Assembly: GCF_016612535.1 (NCBI RefSeq)
Contig: NZ_JAENXS010000002.1
Location: 1,984,001-2,048,000 of the forward strand
DNA from: Bradyrhizobium diazoefficiens
Lineage (GTDB): Bacteria > Pseudomonadota > Alphaproteobacteria > Rhizobiales > Xanthobacteraceae
Direction: 5' to 3'
DNA length: 64,000 bases
Shown here: one piece after another, positions 45,722-55,322 of the stretch
Layout: each line of letters opens with the position of its first letter
Position numbering within the stretch: position 1 is the stretch's first letter
Translations under genes and position numbers: made by a program
Notes under the pieces: generated by a model
The model's database searches: none
Told to the model about the DNA's origin: nothing
The model's input: only the letters and a program-made list of their open reading frames with translations

Positions 45722-47233
45722 ATGACGACGGAAACGGAACTGAAATTCCACGTTACGCCAGCAAAGTTGTCCTCCGTGCTGCGGAATGGCGCATCACCTG
45801 GGCGCGGCAATCGGTCTGACCAGACGCTGCTGTCGACCTACTACGATACGAATAAGCAGAAGCTCAGGCGACATGGTCTCACGCTTCGGGTCCGCAAGAT
45901 CGACGATCGCTATGTCCAGACCGTGAAAGCAAGCGGCGCGGGCGGCATGACACGCGGCGAATGGGAGAACGAGGTCGCTGGCAAACGGCCTGATCTCAAA
46001 AAGACCAGGAAGACACCGCTCGACGACGTCGCCAGCAAAAAACTTCCACGCAAGCTAAGACCGGTGTTCCAGACCGACGTGCATCGCACGGCCCAGACGA
46101 GGCGCGTGCGGAAAAGCCGAGTCGAGATCGCGGTCGACCGTGGCCGAATCGGGGCCGGCCGCCGCTCCAGTCCCATTGCCGAAGTCGAGCTGGAACTGAA
46201 GTCCGGACGTGCGGCTGATCTGTTCCGGCTGGCGCGGGATCTCGAGCGCAGAACGGGAGCCGAACTCGATCTGCACTCCAAATCCGAGAGAGGTTTTCAG
46301 CTTGTCGCGGGGGACGGTGCGGACGCGCAGCGTGCCGAGCCGATCACGCTTGGTCACGAGCTCTCGCCGCATGACGCCTTCCGCACGATCGGGCGTTCGA
46401 CCTTCCGTCACTTCACGGCGAATGCAGATGCGGTGCGGGCGGAGGATTCCGAGGCGGTCCATCAGATGCGAGTCGGTTTGCGGCGGCTGCGGGCCGCCAT
46501 CTCGCTGTTCGACGACATTCTGCCCCGAGCCGGCACCGCGCGGATCAAGGCTGAACTGAAATGGCTGACCGGTGAGCTTGCGCCGGCGCGGGAGCTCGAC
46601 GTGTTCCTGAAGGAGAGCGTTCGACCGGTTGCCGGACGCGGCGTGCCCAGACGCGGCGCGCGCGCGCTCGGCCAGAAATTCTCCGCACAGCGCAAGGAGG
46701 CCTTCGGACGCGCCCGCGACGCCGTTGCCTCGGCCCGCTACCGCCGCCTGCTGATCGACGTGCTCGAGTGGATCGAGACCGGACGGCCCCGCGCCGAGGG
46801 CGATCAGTCGATTGCACCTTATGCAGCCGCGGTGCTCGAGCATCGGATCAAGAAGGTGCGCAAGCAAGGCAAGCATCTCGACCAGCTCGATCCGATGCAG
46901 CGTCACAAGCTGCGGATCAAGGTGAAGAAAATCCGCTACGCCGTCGACTTCTTCAAAAGCCTCTATCGGGATCGCGACCAGACGGCCCTCGCGAGCCTTT
47001 CCGATCTCTTGAAACAGATCCAGTCCGCGCTGGGATCGTTGAACGATTTCATGACGCATCGCGAGCTGGCCGCGGAGGCCGCATTGACAGCTCCGCGCGC
47101 GAACCGGCGCGCCCAGGCCTTTGCGTCCGGCTTCATCGTCGGCCAGGAACGCGAAGCGGCCAACCGCCTGATGAGGAAGGCCGCCAGGCAACTTCATCGG
47201 CTGCGGCCCTTGCGCGTCGAGCCCAGCACGTGA
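45722..47233 (+). CDS. CYTH-CHAD domain protein
   Basis: A 503-residue protein. The CYTH domain (residues about 1-200) begins with the ExExK metal/triphosphate motif ETELKFHVT and has basic residues lining the tunnel (STYYDTNKQKLRRHGLTLRVR). The CHAD domain (about 220-495) is helical and rich in His, Arg and Lys (AVHQMRVGLRRLRAAISLFD; MQRHKLRIKVKKIRYAVDFF), a known polyphosphate-binding fold. GGAAG lies before the ATG. It precedes a PiT phosphate transporter, fitting a role in phosphate or polyphosphate metabolism. CYTH domains act on inorganic triphosphate or thiamine triphosphate; the actual substrate is unknown. Confidence 0.9.
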   Translation: MTTETELKFHVTPAKLSSVLRNGASPGRGNRSDQTLLSTYYDTNKQKLRRHGLTLRVRKIDDRYVQTVKASGAGGMTRGEWENEVAGKRPDLKKTRKTPLDDVASKKLPRKLRPVFQTDVHRTAQTRRVRKSRVEIAVDRGRIGAGRRSSPIAEVELELKSGRAADLFRLARDLERRTGAELDLHSKSERGFQLVAGDGADAQRAEPITLGHELSPHDAFRTIGRSTFRHFTANADAVRAEDSEAVHQMRVGLRRLRAAISLFDDILPRAGTARIKAELKWLTGELAPARELDVFLKESVRPVAGRGVPRRGARALGQKFSAQRKEAFGRARDAVASARYRRLLIDVLEWIETGRPRAEGDQSIAPYAAAVLEHRIKKVRKQGKHLDQLDPMQRHKLRIKVKKIRYAVDFFKSLYRDRDQTALASLSDLLKQIQSALGSLNDFMTHRELAAEAALTAPRANRRAQAFASGFIVGQEREAANRLMRKAARQLHRLRPLRVEPST

Positions 47234-47318
47234 GCGTGATTTTGAACAGGTGCGAGCCTCTCGCGTGACTCTGCGCTCCGAACAGCGATTCCGAATGTCT
47301 GCCTGATGAGCAAAACAC

Positions 47319-48938
47319 ATGTCTGATCTCGCGCTGAACGATGCACGGCTGGATTCGCAAACCGCCGCCAAACCCGACCTGCACCGGAAGCCGCATGTGA
47401 GCGTGGTCGCGGTGTTTCTGCTCTTCCTCGTCAGCGGGATCGGTTACGCCGCGTACGGCATCTTCACGGATACGCACAACGTCGGCGAACCGCTTGCGAT
47501 CAGCGTGCTGCTTCTTCTGGGCGTCGCCCTCATGATTGCGCTCGGCTTCGAGTTCGTGAACGGCTTTCACGACACAGCCAATGCCGTGGCGACCGTCATT
47601 TATACCCACAGTCTGCCACCCCTCACGGCCGTGATCTGGTCGGGCGTGTTCAACTTCCTCGGCGTTCTCGTCTCCACCGGGGCGGTCGCCTACAGCGTCA
47701 TCACGCTGCTGCCGGTCGACCTGATCCTCCAGGTCGGCAGCACCGCCGGCTACGCCATGATCTTCGCTCTGTTGATTGCCGCCATCATCTGGAATCTGGC
47801 GACGTGGTCGATGGGCATCCCGAACAGTTCCTCGCACTGCCTGATCGGCTCGATCATGGGCGTCGGGCTCGCCAATCAACTCGTCGCGCCAGCAGGCCGG
47901 GCCACGTCGGGCGTCGACTGGTCGCAGGCGATCAGCGTTGGCAAGGCGCTGCTGTTCAGCCCGGTCGTCGGCTTCGTCCTGTCCGCACTGCTGCTGCTCC
48001 TGCTGAAGGTGATCGTTCCCGTGCGAAAGCTCTACGAGGAGCCCAAGGGCAAGACGCCATGGTGGATTCGCGGCATCCTGATCCTCACCTGCACCGGCGT
48101 GTCCTTTGCGCATGGCGGCAACGACGGCCAGAAGGGCATGGGACTGATCATGCTGATCCTGATCGGCGTGGCGCCGACCGCCTATGCGCTGAACCGAACC
48201 ATGCCGGACTCGAGCACGCCGGCGTTCGTCGACGTCACCGGCAAAGCCAAGGCCGTCTTCGCGGGGCATGCGCAAGGTGCACAACAAGGCAAGCCCGGCG
48301 ACGCGCGAGGCCTGATCGGTGATGCGCTGAAAACCCGGAATTTGAACCGCCCGGAGGTGTTCGCTGCGCTGGCCACGCTGTCCGATGACATCGCCAACGG
48401 GGTCAAGAACTATGGCTCGATCAGCCGCATCCCGGCCGCAGCCACCGCGAACATGCGCAACGACATGTATCTGGTGGCCGACGCGGTCCGCCTGTTGCCG
48501 GAGGCCGGCGCCAGCTTCAACGCGGCCGACGGCGCGATTCTGAAACAGTATCGCACCGACCTCGAACATGGCACGCGCTTCATTCCGACCTGGGTCAAGG
48601 TCTCGGTCGCGATCGCGCTTGGTCTTGGCACCATGGTCGGCTGGCGGCGAATCGTCGTGACGGTCGGCGAACGCATCGGCAAGCAGCATCTGACCTACGC
48701 GCAAGGCGCCTCGGCCGAGATCGTGGCCGCCGGCACCATCCTGGGGGCCGAGTTCTACGGCATGCCGGTTTCGACCACGCACATCCTGTCGAGTGGTGTC
48801 GCCGGCACCATGGCCGCGAACGGCTCCGGGCTGCAAACGGCCACCATCAGGAACATCGTGCTGGCGTGGATCCTGACGCTGCCGGCCGCAATGCTTATCT
48901 CGGGATGCCTGTATCTGGTCTTTCGGGCTGTGATCTGA
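47319..48938 (+). CDS. Inorganic phosphate transporter, PiT family
   Basis: A 539-residue transporter. Both PiT signature halves are visible: GFEFVNGFHDTANAVATVIY near residue 80-99 and VSFAHGGNDGQKGMGLIM near 260-280, plus PVSTTHILSSGVAG. The two halves are separated by a long hydrophilic segment (about residues 290-425) that lies in the cytoplasm. PiT proteins import phosphate with protons or cations. Eighty-five bases separate it from the CYTH-CHAD gene, so they may be co-transcribed. Confidence 0.92.
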   Translation: MSDLALNDARLDSQTAAKPDLHRKPHVSVVAVFLLFLVSGIGYAAYGIFTDTHNVGEPLAISVLLLLGVALMIALGFEFVNGFHDTANAVATVIYTHSLPPLTAVIWSGVFNFLGVLVSTGAVAYSVITLLPVDLILQVGSTAGYAMIFALLIAAIIWNLATWSMGIPNSSSHCLIGSIMGVGLANQLVAPAGRATSGVDWSQAISVGKALLFSPVVGFVLSALLLLLLKVIVPVRKLYEEPKGKTPWWIRGILILTCTGVSFAHGGNDGQKGMGLIMLILIGVAPTAYALNRTMPDSSTPAFVDVTGKAKAVFAGHAQGAQQGKPGDARGLIGDALKTRNLNRPEVFAALATLSDDIANGVKNYGSISRIPAAATANMRNDMYLVADAVRLLPEAGASFNAADGAILKQYRTDLEHGTRFIPTWVKVSVAIALGLGTMVGWRRIVVTVGERIGKQHLTYAQGASAEIVAAGTILGAEFYGMPVSTTHILSSGVAGTMAANGSGLQTATIRNIVLAWILTLPAAMLISGCLYLVFRAVI

Positions 48939-49067
48939 GATGCGGGCCCGCTTGTCACCGCACGTCGAAGGCCTCAATCCGGAATAAGGGGGCTGCCCTT
49001 CCCGCCATTGGCACGCCTCGCCCAATCATGTAACCCGACCCAAAATCCTTGCCGGGACGGGACGCTG

Positions 49068-50333
49068 ATGAGTGCGGTTGCCAATGATGAAGCGGGACAT
49101 GGCACCCGCGCGCTGATCTTTGCGCTGGTCGCGCTCGCCTGCGGGCACATGCTCTCGACCTTGCTGCGCACGATCCCGGCGCTCAGCCTCGATCTGATGG
49201 CGGCGGATTTCCACGTGCAGCCGCAGGCGCTGGCGAGCCTCACCTCGGTCTATCATTTCGCCTTTGCGGCCTCGCAGATCCCGGTCGGCGCGGCGATGGA
49301 CCGTTTTGGCGTGCGGCCGGTGTCGCTGAGCCTGCTTGCGGGCACCATCGTCGGCGCCATCGCGTCCGGCTTAGCGACGGGGCCTTCGAGCTTTGCGTTC
49401 GGGCAATTGCTGCTGGGCATTGCGACCTCGGGCATGCTGATGTGTCCGATGACGCTGGCGGCCAAGCAATTGTCAGCGACCCGCTTCGGGCTGTGGTCGG
49501 GCGCGATCCTGTCGATCGGCAATATCGGCATGCTGTTGTCGTCGAGCCCGCTCGCCTTCGTGGTCGATCACTACGGTTGGCGCGCCGGGTTCTGGATCGC
49601 AGCACTCGGCGCAATCGCGGTGGCGCTTGCGGTGTTCGCGCTGGTGCCGAACCAGAAGGCCGAGCACAAGGACGATGCCTCGCCACTGTCGCAGATGACC
49701 GAGGTGCTCAGGCTCGGCCTGTCGCGGCCGCTGCGCGGGCTGATCGCGCTGGCGCTGGTGTCGCTGGCGACCTCGCTGGTGCTGCGCGGCTTGTGGGGCG
49801 GGCCATGGCTGATGCAGGTCAAGGGATTGACCCGGGTCGAGGCCGGCAACCAGCTCGGCGCGTATACGCTGGCGATGATCGCAGGCCCGCTGCTGATGGG
49901 CTTGATCGATCGCAAGGTCGGCCGCCGCCGTGAGCTCGTGGCCGGCACGCACACGGTCGCGGCGCTGCTGGTCGCGCTGATGGCGCTCGGCGCGCCGCGT
50001 TACGCGGTTGCATGGCTGTTCGGCGTACCCGTCATGCCGCCGCAATATGATCTCGTGCTGTTCGTGCTCATTGGCCTTGCGACGTCGGCTCAGCCGCTGC
50101 TGTTCGGCATGTGCCGGCAACTGGTCGACGCGCAGACCGCGGGCAGGGCGCTGGCGGCGGTGAACCTCGCCTTCTTCCTCGGCACGGCCCTGATGCAGTC
50201 GATCACCGGCGCGGTCGCGGCGTTCGCGGGGCTGCCGACGGTGCTACTGTTCATGGCAGCTGCGCTGATGGTGGGCGTGGTGATCTTCCTCGCTTGCACA
50301 TTGCCGGCGATGGAAGCGCAGGGAGAGACCTAA
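49068..50333 (+). CDS. MFS transporter
   Basis: A 421-residue permease with 12 membrane segments, of the major facilitator superfamily (IPVGAAMDRFGVRPVSLSLLAG as the motif A region; GFWIAALGAIAVALAVFALVP; LMGLIDRKVGRRRELVAG as its repeat). Start ATG at 49068 is preceded by a GGGACGGGA site. The substrate is unknown. Alone on its side, with 130 bases before it containing no gene. Confidence 0.9.
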   Translation: MSAVANDEAGHGTRALIFALVALACGHMLSTLLRTIPALSLDLMAADFHVQPQALASLTSVYHFAFAASQIPVGAAMDRFGVRPVSLSLLAGTIVGAIASGLATGPSSFAFGQLLLGIATSGMLMCPMTLAAKQLSATRFGLWSGAILSIGNIGMLLSSSPLAFVVDHYGWRAGFWIAALGAIAVALAVFALVPNQKAEHKDDASPLSQMTEVLRLGLSRPLRGLIALALVSLATSLVLRGLWGGPWLMQVKGLTRVEAGNQLGAYTLAMIAGPLLMGLIDRKVGRRRELVAGTHTVAALLVALMALGAPRYAVAWLFGVPVMPPQYDLVLFVLIGLATSAQPLLFGMCRQLVDAQTAGRALAAVNLAFFLGTALMQSITGAVAAFAGLPTVLLFMAAALMVGVVIFLACTLPAMEAQGET

Positions 50334-50524
50334 GGCGGAGCGCCGTCATTCCCGCAATTCCTAATTCGTTCAGAAGCCCGGCGCGCGACGAGCCCCAGGG
50401 CCCTCACCGCCACGAAACGAACAAAGGCCTCATCAATTAGCCATCAAGGGCGTCACCCCGCTTTTCGAATGGCGGAGTTTCCTGCTAATGAGGTCCCACC
50501 TCCCCTCATTCTTCCGTGATACGA

Positions 50525-52342
50525 ATGCCTGCAGCAATGATGTCCGAAACAGCCAAGCCGATTGCATCCAGCGGCCTCAAGCCGCTGTCCGAGGAGCGGC
50601 GCGTGAGCCTGCTCGTGCTCTGTGGCCTCGCGCTGGTGATCGGCGTGATGACGGGCGTGGGCGCCGTGGTGTTTCGCGCCCTGATCGGGCTGGTGCACAA
50701 TTTGTTCTACAATGGCCGATTGAGCCTGGTGTACGACGCCAATATCAGCGAAGGCGCCAGCCGCTTCGGCGACCTCATCCTGTTTGCGCCGATCATCGGC
50801 GGGTTGATCGTCGTTTTTCTCGTGAGGCGCTTTGCCCCGGAGGCCAAGGGCCATGGCGTTCCCGAGGTGATGGATGCGATCTTCTACAAGCGCGGCAACA
50901 TTCGCGGCACCGTAGCGGTGATCAAGGCTTTGGCTTCGGCGATATCGATCGGCAGCGGTGCAGCCGTCGGACGCGAAGGGCCGATCATCCAAATCGGCTC
51001 GGCGCTCGGCTCGGCCTTCTCGCAGTTCCTCGGACTTTCGACCCGGCAGAAGATCACGCTGCTGTCCGCCGGCGCCGGCGCAGGCATCGCCGCGACCTTC
51101 AACACACCGCTCGGCGGCGTCTTGTTCGCCCTTGAAATCCTTCTGCCGGAGGTATCGAACCGGACTTTCCTTCCCGTCGTGGTCGCGACGGGGGCCGCGA
51201 CCACGATCGGGCGCATCCTGATCGGCCCTGACCCCGCCTTTGCCGTGCCCGACGTTCAATTCCCGATGGTCGCCTCGTTCAACATCCAGGAGGCGATCGC
51301 GTTCGTCCTGCTCGGATTGTTGTGCGGCGTGGCGGCCTGGGCCTTCATCCGGGTGCTCGTTTTCATGGAGGACGGATTTCCAAAGCTGGCGCAGAACGAA
51401 TATGTCCAAAACGTTCTCGGCATGACGGTGATCGGCCTGATGATGGTGGGTCTCACCCGCACCTTCGGACACTCCTACGTCGACGGCGTCGGCTATTCGG
51501 TCATCCAGGACATTCTCGACCACAAGATGACGACAGCCGGCCTGCTCGCGCTGCTGTTTGCACTCAAGCTCATCGCAACGACCGTGAGCCTCGGCTGCGG
51601 CGCCTCGGGCGGCATCTTCTCGCCGTCGCTCTACCTCGGCGCCACCCTGGGCGCCGCTTTTGCTGCCGCGACGAGTTCGATCCTTCCGCATTCCGGGCTG
51701 ACGCCGTCTTCCGCCGCCATCGTCGGAATGGCGGCCATCGTCGGTGCCGGAACCGGCGGCGTGATGACGGCGATCGTCATGGTGTTCGAGATGACCCGCG
51801 ACTACGCGATCATCGTTCCCGTGATCGTCGCGGTCGCGCTGGCTGCCGGCGTGCGGCGCGCGCTCGTCAACGAGACGATCTACACCGTCAAGCTGCGCCA
51901 TCGCGGGCATCGCATTCCCAAGGAGCGGCACATCAATCTCTATTTGGTCAAGCAGGCCCAGGACATCATGGAGCAGCGTTTCATCGTCGCCACGGCCGGC
52001 ACGACGCTGAAGCAGGCCCTGACCGCGGAAGATATCGATGACGCCCGCGCCATCGTGGTCGAAAGGGACGGCCGGATCATGGGACTTATCCCGCCGCGTT
52101 CGGGCCTGTGGGCCGCGTCTCACACCAACCCCGACATTCTCGTCGAAGCCTTCGCCGAACGGCGGCTGGTGGTTTGCCGGGACGAGGACCTGTTGAGTCT
52201 CGTCTTTGCCAGGCTGCGTCGCCACCGCGCCGGTGCGGCGATCGTCTTTCGCGGCGGCTCACGCCCGCGCGTGAACGACATCGTCGGTATCGTCACCAAG
52301 CGCGTGATCGCGGATGCCGTCATCGCCAGCTATGAGGATTGA
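50525..52342 (+). CDS. ClC-family chloride channel/antiporter with CBS domains
   Basis: About 605 residues. The ClC selectivity motifs are present: GSGAAVGREGP with the gating Glu near residue 150 and GCGASGGIFSPSLYLGA. The C-terminal 140 residues hold two CBS domains (IMEQRFIVATAGTTLKQALT; LLSLVFARLRRHRAGAAIVF). The gating Glu suggests a chloride/proton exchanger or channel for acid or osmotic stress. The start is uncertain: GTG 50516, ATG 50525, 50537 and 50540 are all in frame without a good ribosome site; I chose 50525. A dispersed repeat follows the stop. Confidence 0.88.
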   Translation: MPAAMMSETAKPIASSGLKPLSEERRVSLLVLCGLALVIGVMTGVGAVVFRALIGLVHNLFYNGRLSLVYDANISEGASRFGDLILFAPIIGGLIVVFLVRRFAPEAKGHGVPEVMDAIFYKRGNIRGTVAVIKALASAISIGSGAAVGREGPIIQIGSALGSAFSQFLGLSTRQKITLLSAGAGAGIAATFNTPLGGVLFALEILLPEVSNRTFLPVVVATGAATTIGRILIGPDPAFAVPDVQFPMVASFNIQEAIAFVLLGLLCGVAAWAFIRVLVFMEDGFPKLAQNEYVQNVLGMTVIGLMMVGLTRTFGHSYVDGVGYSVIQDILDHKMTTAGLLALLFALKLIATTVSLGCGASGGIFSPSLYLGATLGAAFAAATSSILPHSGLTPSSAAIVGMAAIVGAGTGGVMTAIVMVFEMTRDYAIIVPVIVAVALAAGVRRALVNETIYTVKLRHRGHRIPKERHINLYLVKQAQDIMEQRFIVATAGTTLKQALTAEDIDDARAIVVERDGRIMGLIPPRSGLWAASHTNPDILVEAFAERRLVVCRDEDLLSLVFARLRRHRAGAAIVFRGGSRPRVNDIVGIVTKRVIADAVIASYED

Positions 52343-52349
52343 TCTGCGC

Positions 52350-52457
52350 TCTAGAGCCCTTTCCGTTCCGATGGAATCGGAACGGGGCTCTAGATTCTTG
52401 TTTTGACGCGTTTTCTTGACGCGAACCGGCATCCACTTCGCTCGAAAACGCTCTAGT
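52350..52457. repeat. Dispersed intergenic palindrome, possible terminator
   Basis: CTAGAGCCC (52351-52359) and GGGCTCTAG (52385-52393) plus GTTCCGAT/ATCGGAAC form a strong bulged hairpin just after the ClC gene. A second segment with TTTTGACGCG and CTCGAAAACGCTCTAG follows to 52457. From memory this is a repeat type of Bradyrhizobium and other Rhizobiales intergenic regions. It separates convergent genes and could end both transcripts. Confidence 0.65.
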
Positions 52458-53373
52458 ATTCCGGCGCTGATCCGCCCGCAGGCGCGCTCGCGTCATGCTT
52501 TGGACCGAGCGTCTCCAGATAAGCGATGATGTCGTGGCGCGAGGGCGCATCGAGCACGCGCACCGGCATTTTCGCTCCCGGCAACAGTTTTTGCGGGCCA
52601 GCCAGCCAGTCGTCCAACTTGTCCCGGGTCCAGCTCAGGTGGGCCGTCCTGAGCGCCGGCGAATAGTCGTAGCCGGCGACGGAGCCCGCCGGGCGGCCCA
52701 CCACCCCACCCAGTTCGGGGCCGGTCATATTCCTGTCGGGGGCGTGGCAGGCGCTGCAACGCTGGGTGAAGAGCTCCTGGCCATGGGCGGCATCGGGCGG
52801 CGCACCGGCAAGAAAGCGCGACAGGTTCTTGGCCTCGGACGGGCTCGGAGAGCGGCCCATGGTGTAGCTCAACGTGATCGTGTCGACATGCTCGGTGTCG
52901 GCGTCCTTGCCAAAGGCCGGGTCGACATAGAACACGACCGGCATGTCCACCTTCTGGTGCGGATCAAGCCGCTCCTCATTGAAGCAGAAGCACTGAATCT
53001 TGTTGAAGTAGATGCCGCTCGTTTCCGGCGTGACGTTGAACGTCGCGTGTCCGACCGTCGTCTCGTCACCCAGATTCTCGGCGCTGAAGAAGACGAGCTT
53101 CTGCTCGCCGAGATGAACCTGCACGGAGCGCTGCTCGGGTGCAAACCTCCAGGGCAACCCGGGCGCGACATTGGCATCGAACGCGACTGTCACCGTTCGT
53201 TTGGAGCTGGTCAGCGGATCTGAATAGGCTCGTTGCGTTGTTCCCCCATATCCGGTTGCGCCGCAAAATACGCGGTAGAGCACCGGCGAGTAGGCGACCA
53301 GACCGGTCATGACTGCAAGCGTCATAACGCAAGGAATAACAACGTTCAGGTTCTTGCGATAACGCGGTTCCAT
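52453..53373 (-). CDS. CtaG (Cox11) copper chaperone fused to a class I cytochrome c
   Basis: A 306-residue protein. Residues about 1-185 are CtaG/Cox11: an N-terminal membrane anchor (NVVIPCVMTLAVMTGLVAYSP), YRVFCGATGYGGTTQRA, and the Cu(I)-binding CFCF motif near residue 127 (KIQCFCFNEERLDP) with MPVVFYVDP. From about 195 a cytochrome c domain follows: CSACH near residue 206, the Met ligand in GAKMPV near 268, ending in YLETLGPK. CtaG delivers copper to the CuB site of aa3-type cytochrome oxidases. The start at 53373 is chosen where homology begins. No coxA, coxB or coxC gene is nearby. Confidence 0.88.
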   Translation of the reverse strand: MEPRYRKNLNVVIPCVMTLAVMTGLVAYSPVLYRVFCGATGYGGTTQRAYSDPLTSSKRTVTVAFDANVAPGLPWRFAPEQRSVQVHLGEQKLVFFSAENLGDETTVGHATFNVTPETSGIYFNKIQCFCFNEERLDPHQKVDMPVVFYVDPAFGKDADTEHVDTITLSYTMGRSPSPSEAKNLSRFLAGAPPDAAHGQELFTQRCSACHAPDRNMTGPELGGVVGRPAGSVAGYDYSPALRTAHLSWTRDKLDDWLAGPQKLLPGAKMPVRVLDAPSRHDIIAYLETLGPKHDASAPAGGSAPEY

Positions 53374-53593
53374 CGTCGTCCCCCGAAACGATGGTCGCGC
53401 CATCGCAATGCCTGGATCGGTTTGTGAGACACGCCCCCTCCCCCGATAGCCCCGCAAGTGCCGCCACGCCAGAACAGGGAGCCGCCTTTCGTCGGGTTTG
53501 ACGATGTTGTGATCCGGGATTAAAGCCGAGCATCTTCGCATCACCCGTTATTCAAGGGCACCTGTTGCAACTGGACAAAACGGAGCGGCCGTC

Positions 53594-53833
53594 ATGGGCA
53601 CTGCAAAGACCGTTTACGACGAACACGAAGGCCGCGTAGCGACGATTACGACGATCGCGATCGAGGCGAAGGCCGTCACGCGCAGCGAGAGCGAAGCGGA
53701 GATCAACCCGACGAATGATCAGGATGCGGAAAAAATCGTCTACGCCAGGGCGTTCCAGGCCTGGGCGGAAGGCCGGATAGACGGAAACGCCGAAGACATC
53801 TTCGAGACCGTTCAGGAGGTTCTCGAAATCTAG
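53594..53833 (+). CDS. Small acidic hypothetical protein
   Basis: A 79-residue, acidic, soluble protein (AIEAKAVTRSESEAEINPTN; AFQAWAEGRIDGNAEDIFET). No domain recognised. The start is an ATG; no strong ribosome site is visible. It lies between divergent ctaG-like and peptidase genes. Confidence 0.6.
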   Translation: MGTAKTVYDEHEGRVATITTIAIEAKAVTRSESEAEINPTNDQDAEKIVYARAFQAWAEGRIDGNAEDIFETVQEVLEI

Positions 53834-53945
53834 ACGCTTGTCGAGGGAGTGCCGATCTGTCCGGCTTGCACGGAGACTCTGAGGCCTTGCGCTGCGGCAT
53901 GCCGCAGGGGATGCTGACAGGCATCGTGCATCAAAGGACCACCTC

Positions 53946-55151
53946 ATGCCTGTCGACACCAAAGCCGCCACCGACCGCCTCATGCGCTTCCTTTCCGTGG
54001 AAGGCGTCACCGGACAGGAGGCGGCGATCGGGCGTGAGCTCACCGCCGCGCTGAAGGAGAGCGGCGTGCCGGCCAAGGCAATCCGGCTCGACGATGCCAA
54101 CACGCGCATTCCGGTGCCGACCGAGACCGGCAACCTCATCGTCGACCTGCCCGGCCGCGGCGCGCTGCACAACCAGCCGCGGATCATGTTCATGACCCAT
54201 ATGGACACCGTGCCGCTCTGCGCCGGCGCCAAGCCCAAGAAATCCGGCCGCAAGATCGTCAACGACGCCAAGACCGCGCTCGGCGGCGACAATCGCTGCG
54301 GTTGCGGCGTACTGGTGACCTTGGCGGCCGAGCTCGAGAAGCAGAAGCTCGACCATCCGCCGATCACGCTTCTATTTTGTGTGCGCGAGGAGAGCGGGCT
54401 CTATGGCGCGCGCCACGTCAAGCTGGACGAGCTCGGCTCGCCGGTAATGGCGTTCAACTATGATGGCGGCTCGGCCTCCAACGTCGTAATCGGCGCCGTC
54501 GGCGCCGATCGCTGGAACGTCGAGATCTTCGGCCGCGCCTCGCATGCCGGCGTCGCGCCGGAGCGCGGCATCTCCTCGACCATGATCATGGCGCTGGCAC
54601 TCGCCGACGTGAAGGCCGGCGGCTGGTTCGGCAAGGTGGTGAAAGGCAAAGGCGCAAGCGCGCGGCAAGGCACCAGCAATGTCGGTCCCGTCACCGGCGG
54701 CGAAGGCCGCCCCGCGGGCGATGCCACCAATGTCGTCACCGATTACGTGCATGTGCGCGGCGAAAGCCGCAGCCATGACGGAAAATTCTTCAAGGAGATC
54801 ACCAAGGCATACAAGGCCGCGTTCGAAAAGGCGGCCAAGAAGGTGACGAACGCGCAGGGCAAATCCGGCAAGGTCAAGTTCAAGGCCGAGACCGATTATT
54901 ACCCGTTCCGCATGAAGGACAGCCAGCCCGTCATCAAGCGCGCGGTCGAGGCCGTGTCCGCGATCGGCGGCACCCCGAATGTCCGCACCGCCAATGGCGG
55001 TCTCGATGCCAACTGGATGGTCCGCCACGGCGTCCCGACCGTGACCTTCGGCGCCGGCCAGAACGAGGCGCACACGATCGACGAGTGGATCAATCTCGAT
55101 GAATACGACCGCGCGTGTGCGCTGGCCGTTCAGCTTGCGACGATGCGGTGA
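53946..55151 (+). CDS. M20-family zinc metallopeptidase, tripeptidase-like
   Basis: A 401-residue peptidase of the M20/M42-like group. Metal ligands are visible: His and Asp in FMTHMDTVP, Asp in LGGDNRCG, and the catalytic and metal Glu pair in CVREESGLYG. The dimerisation domain contains EIFGRASHAGVAPE. It resembles peptidase T-like tripeptidases. The ATG has a GGACCACCTC-type context with no perfect ribosome site. A dispersed repeat follows its stop. Confidence 0.88.
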   Translation: MPVDTKAATDRLMRFLSVEGVTGQEAAIGRELTAALKESGVPAKAIRLDDANTRIPVPTETGNLIVDLPGRGALHNQPRIMFMTHMDTVPLCAGAKPKKSGRKIVNDAKTALGGDNRCGCGVLVTLAAELEKQKLDHPPITLLFCVREESGLYGARHVKLDELGSPVMAFNYDGGSASNVVIGAVGADRWNVEIFGRASHAGVAPERGISSTMIMALALADVKAGGWFGKVVKGKGASARQGTSNVGPVTGGEGRPAGDATNVVTDYVHVRGESRSHDGKFFKEITKAYKAAFEKAAKKVTNAQGKSGKVKFKAETDYYPFRMKDSQPVIKRAVEAVSAIGGTPNVRTANGGLDANWMVRHGVPTVTFGAGQNEAHTIDEWINLDEYDRACALAVQLATMR

Positions 55152-55159
55152 GGTAAGCG

Positions 55160-55294
55160 GTAGGGTGGGTTAGCCCGCGGCTGCGCGAAGCGCAGTCCGC
55201 TGGCGTAACCCATGCTTCCGCGACCGCAGAACGAAGTTGGTGGGTTACGCCGAGCAGATGCGCTTCACGCATCTGCAGGGCTAACCCACCCTAC
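55160..55294. repeat. Palindrome-ended intergenic repeat
   Basis: GTAGGGTGGGTTAGCCC (55160-55176) and GGGCTAACCCACCCTAC (55278-55294) are perfect 17-bp inverted repeats bounding a 135-base unit that also holds internal GGGTTACGCC/GGCGTAACCC arms. It lies 8 bases after the peptidase stop and 29 before the next start. From memory this is a common intergenic repeat in Bradyrhizobium. Confidence 0.8.
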
Positions 55295-55322
55295 GAAACA
55301 AAAAGAAAAATCGGGAGGCCAC

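Noticed and set aside
47133..49025. 630-codon minus-strand frame
   Set aside because: Antisense to the PiT gene with no domain features.
50453..52225. 590-codon minus-strand frame
   Set aside because: Antisense to the ClC gene; His/Asp/Arg-rich shadow without motifs.
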